64,000 nt of DNA from NCBI GenBank assembly GCA_016709675.1, contig JADJMH010000001.1:310001-374000 (forward strand), given 5' to 3'. A model generated the notes under the pieces. The model was not told where the DNA came from. It did no database searches and worked only from the letters and a program-made list of their open reading frames with translations. Positions 34,184-42,962 of this stretch are shown here, one piece after another (positions within the stretch are counted from its first letter, which is position 1; each line of letters begins with the position of its first letter). The stretch is from Candidatus Accumulibacter proximus. Lineage in GTDB: Bacteria > Pseudomonadota > Gammaproteobacteria > Burkholderiales > Rhodocyclaceae. Both the position numbers and the translations under genes were made by a program.

Positions 34184-36139
34184 TCAGGCAGCGCTTCGCA
34201 AACCCTCGCCGCTCACTGTCTGCCGCAAAACATCGTTGAAGCCCTGCCCGATCCTGCCAAGCGCCTGCAACTGCAGGACGAGTTTCTCCTCGACATGCTG
34301 CAATTCCGTGATGCGCTCTTCGAGCGTATCGCTCGCCTGGTGGATCCGCTTGATGCTCTCGAGACGGCGTTTGAGCTGAATCTGGTGCTCGCGGAACTGA
34401 ATCTCCATCGGCGCCATGATCGCCTTCAGCCATGACCCGGCATCGCGGTTGGCGCGCTCGAACACCTTGCGCACCTGCACTGCCACCTCGCCAAAGAAGC
34501 GCTGCGTCAGTTGACCCTTTTCGTGGGTCAGCAACTGGAACATGGTGTTGATGTGAGTGCTGCACCAGTGATCAAGGCGGTCGATCTCCCGCTCGTAGCG
34601 CATCAGCGAAAAGCCGATCGGCGCACCCAGCTTGAGGCCATGTTCAACGGCGAACTTCTTGTAGATCGCCTCCATCATGGTCATGATTTCCGTGACCTCG
34701 CCCTGGGACCGGGAAAGGTTGCCGCGAGCGGCATCAAAGAAATGCATCATCGCTTCGGATAGCGTCGTCGAAAAGGTGGCGTGGACCATCGCCTCACGCG
34801 TGCTGCTGCTCAGCAAACCCAGCGCATCGACGCCCAGGTGACCAAACAGGTTATTGGTCAGTTGCGAAAGAACGCTGCGCACGGCGTAGTAGCGCTGCAG
34901 ACCGGCTTCGAACTCCTCCTTCTCGACCCGCACCTTGCCCATCATGTACTCGACGACGCCCTTGTTCTTGCCACGCAGTTCGGTGAGTTCGGTAACCTGC
35001 TCGCGCAAACCGGCAAGCCGTGACTCAAGAAGGCTGTGCGTGCGCTGGTAGCAGTCGGAAAACTCGGCGTCTGTATTGTCGCGGACGATCTCCTGCTTGG
35101 CCGGAATCAACTGGTCGGAAAGAGCATGCTCGAGTTCCGCCAAACGACTGCGCCTGAGCAATTCGCCATCATCGTTGATCTTGGCAACCAGCGCTTTCTG
35201 CGCCGAAACCGGAAAAATCTGGTCCTCAGGCAGATTGAGCGTCCACGCGCAAGTATCAACCTGCCTGGCAATCTCGGCGTCGATTTCTGCCGCTGACTTG
35301 AGTTCGTCCCACAAGCTGTCGATCTTGTTGAGAACGACAATACGACCCTTCTTGCGCCCACCCATGGTGCCGATATGTTCGCGCCAGACGGTCAGATCAG
35401 ACTGCGTGACACCTGCGTCGGCAGCCAGAATGAACAGCACGGCATGCGCGTTGGGTAGCAGTGACAGTGTCAATTCGGGTTCGGTGCCGATCGCGTTCAA
35501 ACCAGGTGTATCGAGAATGACCAGTCCTTGCTCGAGTAGAGGATGTGGAAAGTTGATCACCGCATGGCGCCAGCGCGGGATCTCGACGGCACCGTCGGCG
35601 TCAACCCTGAAGACTGCTGATTCACCGTCACCGACGGCAAAACCGAGGTTCTCGGCAGTTGCCCGATCGACGCGGATGACGTCACTCACATGGCGCAGTG
35701 CGTCCTGCATGGCCTCGGCCGAACTGGTGTCGATCGGCACAATTTGCCACTCGGCGGCAAAACGCTTGTACTCGCTGATGCTGGCGTTGGATTCGCGACT
35801 CTCGATAGGCAGTAACTCGATCGACGGGGCTTTGGCCTTGTCGAACATCAACTCGGTCGGGCACATCGTCGTGCGGCCGGCTGTCGAGGGCAGAATGCGG
35901 TTGCCGTAACCGGCAAAGAAGATGGCGTTGATCAGTTCCGACTTGCCGCGCGAGAACTCGGCGACGAATGCCACATGCAGGCGGTCCTCGCGCAGCTTCT
36001 CGAGCAGCTGGACGATACGGCGGTCGGTCTGGGCGTCAGTCAGTTCATTTTCGACCAGCCATTCAGCAAACTCCCCGAGAACCCCCGAGATCTGCGCGCG
36101 CCATTGGCTGTAGGCGGCAAAATGTTGAGCAAGCGTCAT
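34184..36139 (-). CDS. Dynamin-family GTPase (bacterial dynamin-like protein)
   Basis: The 651-residue protein has an N-terminal large GTPase: P-loop AEFSRGKSELINAIF near residues 60-74, G2 region STAGRTTMCPTEL near 85-97, G3 LDTPGLNAIG near 208, and G4 VLNKIDSLWDE near 263. A long helical part follows (residues about 330-640, rich in heptad-like leucines), as in the stalk and GED of dynamins. No transmembrane helix is clear. Bacterial dynamins remodel or protect membranes, sometimes against phage; the target here is unknown. It is a single gene downstream of mutM's end and converges on the DUF3299 gene. Confidence 0.85.
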   Translation of the reverse strand: MTLAQHFAAYSQWRAQISGVLGEFAEWLVENELTDAQTDRRIVQLLEKLREDRLHVAFVAEFSRGKSELINAIFFAGYGNRILPSTAGRTTMCPTELMFDKAKAPSIELLPIESRESNASISEYKRFAAEWQIVPIDTSSAEAMQDALRHVSDVIRVDRATAENLGFAVGDGESAVFRVDADGAVEIPRWRHAVINFPHPLLEQGLVILDTPGLNAIGTEPELTLSLLPNAHAVLFILAADAGVTQSDLTVWREHIGTMGGRKKGRIVVLNKIDSLWDELKSAAEIDAEIARQVDTCAWTLNLPEDQIFPVSAQKALVAKINDDGELLRRSRLAELEHALSDQLIPAKQEIVRDNTDAEFSDCYQRTHSLLESRLAGLREQVTELTELRGKNKGVVEYMMGKVRVEKEEFEAGLQRYYAVRSVLSQLTNNLFGHLGVDALGLLSSSTREAMVHATFSTTLSEAMMHFFDAARGNLSRSQGEVTEIMTMMEAIYKKFAVEHGLKLGAPIGFSLMRYEREIDRLDHWCSTHINTMFQLLTHEKGQLTQRFFGEVAVQVRKVFERANRDAGSWLKAIMAPMEIQFREHQIQLKRRLESIKRIHQASDTLEERITELQHVEEKLVLQLQALGRIGQGFNDVLRQTVSGEGLRSAA

Positions 36140-36214
36140 GTCAGGTTCCAGCGCAAGGCAGCAAATTCCACTCTATCACAAACTCTCGCTCAATCAGAAA
36201 CATGGGACAACCGT

Positions 36215-37042
36215 TCAACGCTGACAATGGGGACAGTAGAAAGTCGACCGACCGGCCTGACGGATGACGCGTACGGGTCGGGCGCAGCCAGGACACGACT
36301 CGCCCGCACGACCATATACGGCGCATGAAACCTGGAAACAGCCTGCACCACCATCGCTATGCACGTAGTCGCGTACCGTACTGCCACCAGCAGCGATTGC
36401 CGCCATCAGGGTTGCGTGGATGGCGTCGGCGAGAACATCATAGCGCTCACGACTGATCCTGTTTGCCTTGCGTAGCGGGGAAATGCCCGCCTGATGCAGG
36501 CTTTCCGCAGCATAGATGTTGCCAATGCCAACCACCAGCCGCGCATCCATCAGCAATGGTTTGATCGGCGCCCGGCGAACACGCATCGCGCTGCACAGCC
36601 AGGCACCATTGAAGCCGTCCGATAGCGGCTCAATGCCCAGACTGGCCAGCGCGGGATGCTCTTCGACCTTGGCACCCTCGTACCAGAGCAACGCCCCGAA
36701 GCGGCGGGGATCCCGCAGGCGGAGAACGGTCTGAGCGAACACCAGGTCGACGTGGTCATGCTGCCCGGCGGGCGTAGCCAGTGGTACCAGCCGCAAACTG
36801 CCGGACATGCCCAGGTGAAGCAGCAACCAGCCGCCCCCGAGCGTACTCTGACAGTCAAACAGGAGATACTTGCCGCGCCGCAGGATGGCGTCTACCCGCA
36901 GGCCAGCAAGTCGTGCACCGAGCCCAGCCGGAATCTCGTGACGAAGTCTCGGCGTGCGCACCACCGCGCCGACGATATATTGTTGAGACAGGTAGGGAAG
37001 CAATCCTTGACGGCTCACTTCAACTTCCGGGAGTTCTGGCAT
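36215..37042 (-). CDS. mutM: Formamidopyrimidine-DNA glycosylase
   Basis: The 275-residue enzyme starts MPELPEVEVSRQGLLPYL (Pro2 nucleophile, Glu3), has RRGKYLLFD near 55 (catalytic Lys), the helix-two-turn-helix VGIGNIYAAESLH near 167, and a C-terminal zinc finger C-x2-C...C-x2-C (CPGC and CPHC). It removes 8-oxoguanine and other oxidised purines. It is divergent from the TPR-lolB-ispE unit. Confidence 0.97.
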   Translation of the reverse strand: MPELPEVEVSRQGLLPYLSQQYIVGAVVRTPRLRHEIPAGLGARLAGLRVDAILRRGKYLLFDCQSTLGGGWLLLHLGMSGSLRLVPLATPAGQHDHVDLVFAQTVLRLRDPRRFGALLWYEGAKVEEHPALASLGIEPLSDGFNGAWLCSAMRVRRAPIKPLLMDARLVVGIGNIYAAESLHQAGISPLRKANRISRERYDVLADAIHATLMAAIAAGGSTVRDYVHSDGGAGCFQVSCAVYGRAGESCPGCARPVRVIRQAGRSTFYCPHCQR

Positions 37043-37138
37043 TGCTGCTACCGCGAAAAGTCCATAACATGCGCGAACGGATTATGACGCAAACTCCCCA
37101 GGCAGATCCGGCAACTGTTTGCCGCAGGCAAGGAAACC

Positions 37139-38887
37139 ATGAAACCGATCAAGATGACCCTCCTCTGCGCTGCGCTGGCGCTGGCCTTCGGCCTGCCGGC
37201 GCTGGCCGCTGGCGAAGAAGTGGCAGCCAAGAAGCCCAGGGCGACGACGCGTGAGTCAAGAGCCGCCAGGCCCGAGGTGACCCCCGACATCAAGGACTAC
37301 AGCGAGCTGAGCGGACAGGTGGTCTATCAGGTCCTGCTTGCCGAAATGGCCCTGCAGCGAGGCAAGACAGAATTCGCCAGCCAGGCCTACGCCGACCTGG
37401 CCGTGCGCACCCGCGACCCGGCAATCCTGCAACGGGCCATAGAAGTGGCTGGTCACGCGCGTCGTCTTGATCTGGTGCTCGAACTCGCACGCCTGTGGGT
37501 TGAGGTCGAGCCCGATTCCCAGCGCGCCCAGCAAGTCCTGATCGGCGTTCTGGTCATGTCCAATCAACTGGATGGCCTGGCGCCGCAATTGATTCGCATG
37601 CTTGAGGCAGACAAGGAGGCGCTGCCTGCCAACCTCCTGGCGCTCAATCGGATGTTTGCCCGCAGCCCGGATCGCCAAGCGGTTCTGCGCTTGATCAGTC
37701 AGGTGTGCAAGGCATTTTTCGGTCTCGCCGAAGCGCATTACGCTGTCGCGGTGGCTGCCAGCGCTGCGGACCAGCAGGAACAGGCACTCGCCGAAGCGCG
37801 CCAAGCGCTCGAGCAACGCCCGGAGTGGGAGGCAGCAGCCCTGCTGGAAGCGCAAATCCTCGGAACAAAGTCTCCCGCCAAGGCCATCAAATCGCTGCAA
37901 CGTTTTCTCGAACGTAATCCCGGTGCGCGCGACGCTCAACTGCAACTGGCCCGAGTTCTGGTGACTGAAAAGCGTTACAGCGAGGCCAGGCGTCTATTCG
38001 AAGAGCTGCTGCTCGCCTACCCGAATAATCCCGACGTGGTTTTCCCCGTGGCCATCCTGGCACTGCAGGAAAACGATACGGCACTCGCCGAGAAGCAGCT
38101 CAAACACCTCGTGACGCTTGATTTCCAACAAAAGAGTGCGCCCTATTACTACCTTGGTCAGATTGCCGAGGGGGGCAAGCGTAGTGACGACGCGTTGGCC
38201 TATTACCAGCAGGTTGGTCCTGGCGAGTACTATCTCCCGGCGCAGGTCCGTAGCGCCGCCATCCGCTCACGTTCGGGAAAGCTCGACGAGGCAAGAAAGC
38301 AGCTCCGCGCGGCGGCCGACAAGAGCCCGGAACTCGGCGTCCAGCTGTCCATTGCCGAGGCGGCCCTGTTGCGCGATGCCAAAGAGACCGAAGCAGCGCT
38401 CGAGCTGCTGGAGCAGGAACTCGGCAAACAACCGGAGCAGCCCGAATTGCTCTACGAGTCTGCGCTGCTGGCGGAAAAGCTCGGACGGGTCGAACTGATG
38501 GAAAGCCGCCTGCGCAAGCTGATCGAGCTGCAGCCGGACAGTGCACAGGCTTACAACGCACTCGGCTACTCTTACGCCGATCGCAACACACGACTGCCCG
38601 AGGCACGTCAGCTGATCGAAAAGGCGCTCCAGTTGGCACCGAACGACCCCTTCATTCTCGACAGCATGGGCTGGGTGCTGTACCGGCAAGGTGATCTCGA
38701 GGGGGCGCTGGGCTACCTCCAGCGCGCCCACAGCCAGCGAGCCGACCCGGAGATCGCAGCGCACATCGGGGAAGTGTTGTGGATGCTGGGGCGCAAGGAA
38801 GAGGCGAGGCTCACCCTGCGCGAGGCGCAGAAGAAGGACCCGTCGAACGAGGTTCTGACGGAAGCGATCAAGAGATTCGCCCCCTGA
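37139..38887 (+). CDS. TPR-repeat exported protein
   Basis: The 582-residue protein has a signal peptide (MKPIKMTLLCAALALAF, cleavage near ALA at 22) and then an array of tetratricopeptide repeats, clearest near residues 240-290 (LLEAQILGTKSPAKAIKSL) and 440-560 (SAQAYNALGYSYADRN, DPFILDSMGWVLYRQGD). It is probably periplasmic or anchored at the outer membrane and scaffolds proteins. In betaproteobacteria this gene typically precedes lolB and ispE, as here, suggesting an envelope-assembly role. AGGAAACC precedes the start. Confidence 0.88.
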   Translation: MKPIKMTLLCAALALAFGLPALAAGEEVAAKKPRATTRESRAARPEVTPDIKDYSELSGQVVYQVLLAEMALQRGKTEFASQAYADLAVRTRDPAILQRAIEVAGHARRLDLVLELARLWVEVEPDSQRAQQVLIGVLVMSNQLDGLAPQLIRMLEADKEALPANLLALNRMFARSPDRQAVLRLISQVCKAFFGLAEAHYAVAVAASAADQQEQALAEARQALEQRPEWEAAALLEAQILGTKSPAKAIKSLQRFLERNPGARDAQLQLARVLVTEKRYSEARRLFEELLLAYPNNPDVVFPVAILALQENDTALAEKQLKHLVTLDFQQKSAPYYYLGQIAEGGKRSDDALAYYQQVGPGEYYLPAQVRSAAIRSRSGKLDEARKQLRAAADKSPELGVQLSIAEAALLRDAKETEAALELLEQELGKQPEQPELLYESALLAEKLGRVELMESRLRKLIELQPDSAQAYNALGYSYADRNTRLPEARQLIEKALQLAPNDPFILDSMGWVLYRQGDLEGALGYLQRAHSQRADPEIAAHIGEVLWMLGRKEEARLTLREAQKKDPSNEVLTEAIKRFAP

Positions 38888-38916
38888 GCCAGCAGCCCCC
38901 GCACCTTGCCAACCGC

Positions 38917-39525
38917 TTGAAGCGCCACCGCTCGCGCCTGTACTTAGTCGGCGTGCTCTTGCTGACTGCCTGCGCGACACCGCCACCGCCGGCCAGCATC
39001 CCGATGCCTATCGCCGCAGAGCGCAATGGCCTCGACGCCTTTGTCCTTGGCGGCCGCTTCTCGATTCGCCACGACGGCAAGAGCTACGTTGGTCAGCTTA
39101 CTTGGCGCCATGATGGCGCCCGCGACGAGTTGCTGCTTTCGTCGCCGTTTGGGCAGGGTCTGGCTGAAATCGTCAGCGACACTGGCGGCGCCCGGCTAAC
39201 CAGCAGTGACGGTCGATCACAAACGGCAGCCAGTGCCGACGAGCTGTTGCAGTCGGCACTGGCTTATCCATTGTCCCTGAGCCAGTTGCTCGGCTGGCTG
39301 CGCGGCTGGAGCCCTGCTGACGGCAAGATCGCGCGTGACGCCCTGGGACGCCCGCTGCACCTCAGTCACGAGGACTGGCGGATCGACTACGACTACGACA
39401 GCGATGACCCACAGGCACTGCCCGGCCGCCTGTTTGTCGAGCGCGAAGGCGGCTTCACGCTGCGCCTGCGCATCGACGAGTGGCAGCAACTGCCTGGCGG
39501 GACCTCCAGCGACGCAACCAGATGA
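38917..39525 (+). CDS. lolB: Outer-membrane lipoprotein LolB
   Basis: TTG 38917 gives MKRHRSRLYLVGVLLLTAC, a clean lipoprotein signal with lipobox LLTA-C, 29 nt past the TPR stop; the longer frame overlaps the TPR gene and spoils the signal. The roughly 202-residue product has the LolB pattern FVLGGRFSIRHDGKSYVGQLTWRH near 40-63 and a C-terminal LRLRIDEW. It receives lipoproteins from LolA and inserts them in the outer membrane. Its stop overlaps the ispE start (ATGA). Confidence 0.88.
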   Translation: MKRHRSRLYLVGVLLLTACATPPPPASIPMPIAAERNGLDAFVLGGRFSIRHDGKSYVGQLTWRHDGARDELLLSSPFGQGLAEIVSDTGGARLTSSDGRSQTAASADELLQSALAYPLSLSQLLGWLRGWSPADGKIARDALGRPLHLSHEDWRIDYDYDSDDPQALPGRLFVEREGGFTLRLRIDEWQQLPGGTSSDATR

Positions 39526-40388
39526 GATCCAACTGTGGCGCCTGGGGCTGGAACAGCGTCTACCCGGCGCCAGCCAAGCTCAACCTTTTTCTGCACGTCA
39601 TTGGCCGGCGCGCCGATGGTTACCACTTGCTGCAAACCGTGTTTCGCTTTCTCGAACATGGCGACCGACTGCGCTTTTCGCCGCGGGCTGACGGCTCGAT
39701 CAACCTGACTACGCCGCTTCCGGGGGTAGCGGCGGAGCAGGATCTGACCGTGCGCGCCGCCCGTCTGTTGCAGACGGCGACCGCGTGCCGGGCGGGTGTC
39801 GACATCCACATCGAAAAACGTCTGCCACTCGGCGGTGGCCTCGGCGGCGGCAGCTCGGATGCGGCAACCGTACTGCTGGCACTCAACCATCTCTGGCAAC
39901 TTCACTTGCCTCGCTGGCACCTGCAGGAACTGGGCCTTGCTCTCGGGGCCGACGTGCCGGTGTTCATTTTCGGGCACAACGCCTTTGCCGAGGGTATCGG
40001 CGAACGACTGCAAGCGGTCGAACTGCCGCCGCGCTGGTATGTAGTCCTCGAACCACCACTACACGTTCCAACAGCCGCCATTTTTGGCGCGCCAGAGCTG
40101 AAGCGCGATTCGCCACCAATTGAACCCGAGGCCTGGCGCCCGGAAGTCGGCGGCAATGACCTCGAAGCGGTGGCCTGCGCGCGCTTTCCTTCAATTGCCC
40201 GGCACATTGCCTGCCTGTCAACCCTGGCGCCGTCCCCTGCCCGCATGACTGGTTCAGGCGCTTGCGTCTTCGCCGAGTTCGCCGGCCGCGAAGAGGCTGA
40301 AGCCGCCTTGCGGCAACTGCCCGACGGGATACGTGGCTGGGCGACGGCGGGTCTGGACCGGCATCCCCTGCTCGAGCTGGCGGACTGA
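39522..40388 (+). CDS. ispE: 4-diphosphocytidyl-2-C-methyl-D-erythritol kinase
   Basis: From ATG 39522 (overlapping the lolB stop) the product has 288 residues. GHMP-kinase motifs are PAPAKLNLFLHVIGRRADGYH near 15-35 and the ATP loop PLGGGLGGGSSDAATVL near 99-115, with MTGSGACVFAEF near 244. It phosphorylates CDP-methylerythritol in the MEP isoprenoid pathway. The tRNA-Gln and prs genes follow. Confidence 0.95.
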   Translation: MRSNCGAWGWNSVYPAPAKLNLFLHVIGRRADGYHLLQTVFRFLEHGDRLRFSPRADGSINLTTPLPGVAAEQDLTVRAARLLQTATACRAGVDIHIEKRLPLGGGLGGGSSDAATVLLALNHLWQLHLPRWHLQELGLALGADVPVFIFGHNAFAEGIGERLQAVELPPRWYVVLEPPLHVPTAAIFGAPELKRDSPPIEPEAWRPEVGGNDLEAVACARFPSIARHIACLSTLAPSPARMTGSGACVFAEFAGREEAEAALRQLPDGIRGWATAGLDRHPLLELAD

Positions 40389-40450
40389 CTGGACAAGCCC
40401 GACTACCCTGATTGTTGTTCGTGGCGCTTTTTTTCCTGATGAATCCCCAG

Positions 40451-40456
40451 TATAAT
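40451..40456 (+). promoter_or_regulatory. Putative -10 box of the tRNA-Gln/prs promoter
   Basis: A perfect TATAAT lies 39 nt upstream of the mature tRNA 5' end, in the 107-nt gap after ispE. The -35 region is only a T-rich stretch (about 40428-40434), so the promoter call rests mainly on the -10 hexamer and context. Confidence 0.5.
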
Positions 40457-40495
40457 CCTCGCCTCGTTCGCCATCCAGGCGATGCGAGCGACCGC

Positions 40496-40572
40496 TGGGG
40501 AGTGGCCAAGTTGGTTAAGGCACCGGATTTTGATTCCGGCATTCGAAGGTTCGAATCCTTCCTCCCCAGCCA
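40496..40572 (+). tRNA. tRNA-Gln (anticodon TTG)
   Basis: The 5' acceptor strand TGGGGAG (40496-40502) pairs with CTCCCCA (40562-40568), followed by discriminator G and an encoded CCA. The anticodon stem CCGGA/TCCGG encloses TTTTGAT, anticodon TTG, reading CAA. The T arm GAAGG-TTCGAAT-CCTTC is perfect. It lies between ispE and prs, the usual betaproteobacterial position. Confidence 0.97.
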
Positions 40573-40661
40573 CTCAATCTCTGTCAAAGCGGGCAGGCGG
40601 CCTCACCTGCCCGTCTTGCTTTATACGGCGCCGGTGCTTCCGGCGCCACGGGAAGCGCACC

Positions 40662-41612
40662 ATGGCCTATGACAGCCTGATGGTATTCACCGGCAATGCC
40701 AACCCTGCCCTGGCTGCCGACGTCGTCAAGCGTCTCAACATCTCGCTCGGCCGCGCCCGCGTCGGGCGCTTTTCCGACGGTGAAATCAGCGTCGAGATTC
40801 AGGAGCACGTGCGCGGGATGGACGTGTTCATTCTCCAATCGACCTGTGCGCCAGCCAACGAAAACCTGATGGAGCTGCTGGTGATGGTCGACGCGCTCAA
40901 GCGCGCCTCGGCGGCCCGGATCACTGCCGCCATCCCCTACTTCGGCTATGCGCGCCAGGATCGTCGCGTGCGCTCGGCGCGAGTGCCGATCGCCGCCAAG
41001 CTGGTGGCCGACCTCCTCACCGCTGCGGGCGTGCACCGGGTGTTGACCATGGACCTCCACACCGAGCAGATTCAGGGTTTCTTCAACATCCCGGTGGACA
41101 ACATCTACTCGCTGCCGATCATGCTCGGCGACGTCTGGAAGCGGGACTTCGACCACCTGATGGTCGTTTCACCTGACGTCGGCGGTGTCGTCCGGGCGCG
41201 GGCGCTGGCCAAGCGGCTCGAGTGCGACCTGGCGATCATCGACAAGCGCCGCCCGAAAGCCAACGTTTCCGAGGTGATGAACATCATCGGCGAAGTTGAA
41301 GGACGGACCTGCGTGATCATGGACGACCTGGTCGACACCGCCGGCACCCTCTGCAAGGCAGCAACCGCACTCAAGGAACATGGCGCACGGCAAGTACTGT
41401 CCTATTGCGTCCATCCGGTTCTTTCGGGGAATGCCGTCGAGCGTATCAACAACTCCGATCTCGACGAACTGGTGGTGACCGACACCATTCCACTGCGCGA
41501 CGACGCACAGAATTCCCCCCGCATTCGCCAGTTGTCGGTGGCCGAGGTAATGGCCGAAACCATTCGCCGGATCAGCAACGAGGATTCCGTTTCCTCACTA
41601 TTCATCGAGTAG
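40662..41612 (+). CDS. prs: Ribose-phosphate pyrophosphokinase
   Basis: Start at ATG 40662 (MAYDSLMVFTGNANPAL); upstream in-frame codons pass through the tRNA. The 316-residue enzyme has RQDRRVRSARVPIAAKLVADL near 100-120, DLHTEQIQGFF near 133, and the PRPP-binding VIMDDLVDTAGTLCKAA near 222-238. It makes PRPP for nucleotide, His and Trp synthesis. It lies 89 nt after the tRNA, so processing of a shared transcript is possible. Confidence 0.97.
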   Translation: MAYDSLMVFTGNANPALAADVVKRLNISLGRARVGRFSDGEISVEIQEHVRGMDVFILQSTCAPANENLMELLVMVDALKRASAARITAAIPYFGYARQDRRVRSARVPIAAKLVADLLTAAGVHRVLTMDLHTEQIQGFFNIPVDNIYSLPIMLGDVWKRDFDHLMVVSPDVGGVVRARALAKRLECDLAIIDKRRPKANVSEVMNIIGEVEGRTCVIMDDLVDTAGTLCKAATALKEHGARQVLSYCVHPVLSGNAVERINNSDLDELVVTDTIPLRDDAQNSPRIRQLSVAEVMAETIRRISNEDSVSSLFIE

Positions 41613-41643
41613 GGCGCCTGTCGTCTGCCACACTGATTTTCTC

Positions 41644-41676
41644 AACCCCTCGCCTGGTCGCGGGCGGGGTTTGTTT
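41644..41676 (+). terminator. Hairpin with T-rich tail between prs and rplY
   Basis: AACCC and CGCC (with a CT bulge) pair with GGCG and GGGTT around an 8-nt loop, followed by TGTTT. It lies 31 nt after prs and 17 nt before the rplY start, so it may be a weak terminator or attenuator. The stem is imperfect. Confidence 0.4.
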
Positions 41677-41693
41677 CACACCAGGAGTCGTCC

Positions 41694-42296
41694 ATGAAGT
41701 TTCAAGTTGAAGCGCGCAAGCGCATCTTGCAGGGGTCCGGAGCGAGCCGCCGCCTGCGTCGTCAGAAAAGGGTACCGGCCATCGTTTACGGCGGCGCGGC
41801 TGGTCCGCAGGCGATCGACATCGATCACAACGAAATCCTGCTTAACCTCGGCAAGGAAGCTTTCCACGCTTCCGTCCTGACGCTGAATATCGACGGCGTT
41901 GCAGAAAGCGTTGTCCTGCGGGACTCGCAGCGCCACCCCTGGAAACCGCTGATCCTGCACTGCGATTTCCAGCGCGTCGATGCCCAGCATGCCATTCACC
42001 AGCGGGTACCACTGCACTTCATCAACGCCGACATCGCACCGGGCGTCAAGATCAGCGGCGGCAACGTCTCGCACACGCACAACGACATCGAAGTGAGCTG
42101 CCTGCCGCAGGACCTGCCAGCGTACATCGAAGTCGACCTCCAGAACCTCGAAGCGGGCCACTCGATCCACGCTTCCGAACTGGTCTTCCCGGCTGGCGTC
42201 AAGCCAGTAGTGCACGGCGACGATTACGTCGTGGTGTCGATCCCGGCCAAGAAGGCTCCTGCCGAGGCCGAGGAGGGCGAAGCGGCGGCCGGCTGA
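41694..42296 (+). CDS. rplY: 50S ribosomal protein L25 / general stress protein Ctc
   Basis: The 200-residue form has the 5S-rRNA-binding N-terminal domain (GASRRLRRQKRVPAIVYGG near 14-32) and the extra C-terminal Ctc/TL5 beta domain (LPAYIEVDLQNLEAGHSIHASEL near 140-162), ending in an acidic tail. CAGGAG precedes the ATG. It binds 5S rRNA in the large subunit. Confidence 0.95.
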   Translation: MKFQVEARKRILQGSGASRRLRRQKRVPAIVYGGAAGPQAIDIDHNEILLNLGKEAFHASVLTLNIDGVAESVVLRDSQRHPWKPLILHCDFQRVDAQHAIHQRVPLHFINADIAPGVKISGGNVSHTHNDIEVSCLPQDLPAYIEVDLQNLEAGHSIHASELVFPAGVKPVVHGDDYVVVSIPAKKAPAEAEEGEAAAG

Positions 42297-42316
42297 ACCC
42301 GCCCGCCATACAGCAG

Positions 42317-42356
42317 GCCGCCGTCCGGCATCCGCTGCCGGCGGCGGCTTGTTTTT
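42317..42356 (+). terminator. Intrinsic terminator between rplY and pth
   Basis: GCCGCCG and CGGCA pair with TGCCG and CGGCGGC (12 bp with a small internal bulge, 5-nt loop), followed by TTGTTTTT. It starts 21 nt after rplY. Some readthrough to pth is expected because no other promoter was seen in the 80-nt gap. Confidence 0.7.
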
Positions 42357-42376
42357 GTCGCAGGGCAATCGATGTC

Positions 42377-42946
42377 ATGTCATCACCTCGCCTGATCGTC
42401 GGCCTCGGTAACCCCGGCGGCGAATACGCAGACAACCGGCACAATGTCGGCTTCTGGTTCATTGACCAGCTCGCACGCCGCTTGCAGGTTCCGCTGACGC
42501 CGCAAGGAAAGTTCCTTGGCCGGGTCGGTCGCCACGAAGATCTGTGGCTCTTGCAGCCGATGACTTACATGAACCTCTCCGGGCAGGCGGTCGCCGCCCT
42601 GGCCCGCTTCTACAAGATCGCCGCCGAAGAAACACTGGTCGTGCATGATGACCTGGATCTGCCGCCGGGGGCCATCCGGCTCAAGCAGGGCGGCGGCAAC
42701 GGTGGCCACAACGGTTTGAAGGACATCCAGGCCCGCCTGGCAACACCCGATTTCTGGCGGCTGCGGCTGGGAATCGGCCATCCGGGCGAGCGCGCCGAAG
42801 TCATCAATTACGTCCTCAAGGCGCCGCGGCGCGAAGAGCAGGAGCTGATCGACCCGGCCATCGACCGCTGCCTGCTCGCCTGGCCCTTGCTCGCCGCCGG
42901 CGATTACGCAGCCGCCCAACGGCAACTGCACCTCAAGACCATCTAA
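42377..42946 (+). CDS. pth: Peptidyl-tRNA hydrolase
   Basis: The 189-residue enzyme has LIVGLGNPGGEYADNRHNVGF near residues 6-26 (Asn and catalytic His), MTYMNLSGQAV near 62, and VVHDDLDLPPG near 90 with the conserved Asp. It frees tRNA from drop-off peptidyl-tRNA. It lies 16 nt before ychF, the conserved pairing. Confidence 0.97.
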   Translation: MSSPRLIVGLGNPGGEYADNRHNVGFWFIDQLARRLQVPLTPQGKFLGRVGRHEDLWLLQPMTYMNLSGQAVAALARFYKIAAEETLVVHDDLDLPPGAIRLKQGGGNGGHNGLKDIQARLATPDFWRLRLGIGHPGERAEVINYVLKAPRREEQELIDPAIDRCLLAWPLLAAGDYAAAQRQLHLKTI

Positions 42947-42962
42947 TGATCGGAATCTGCGC

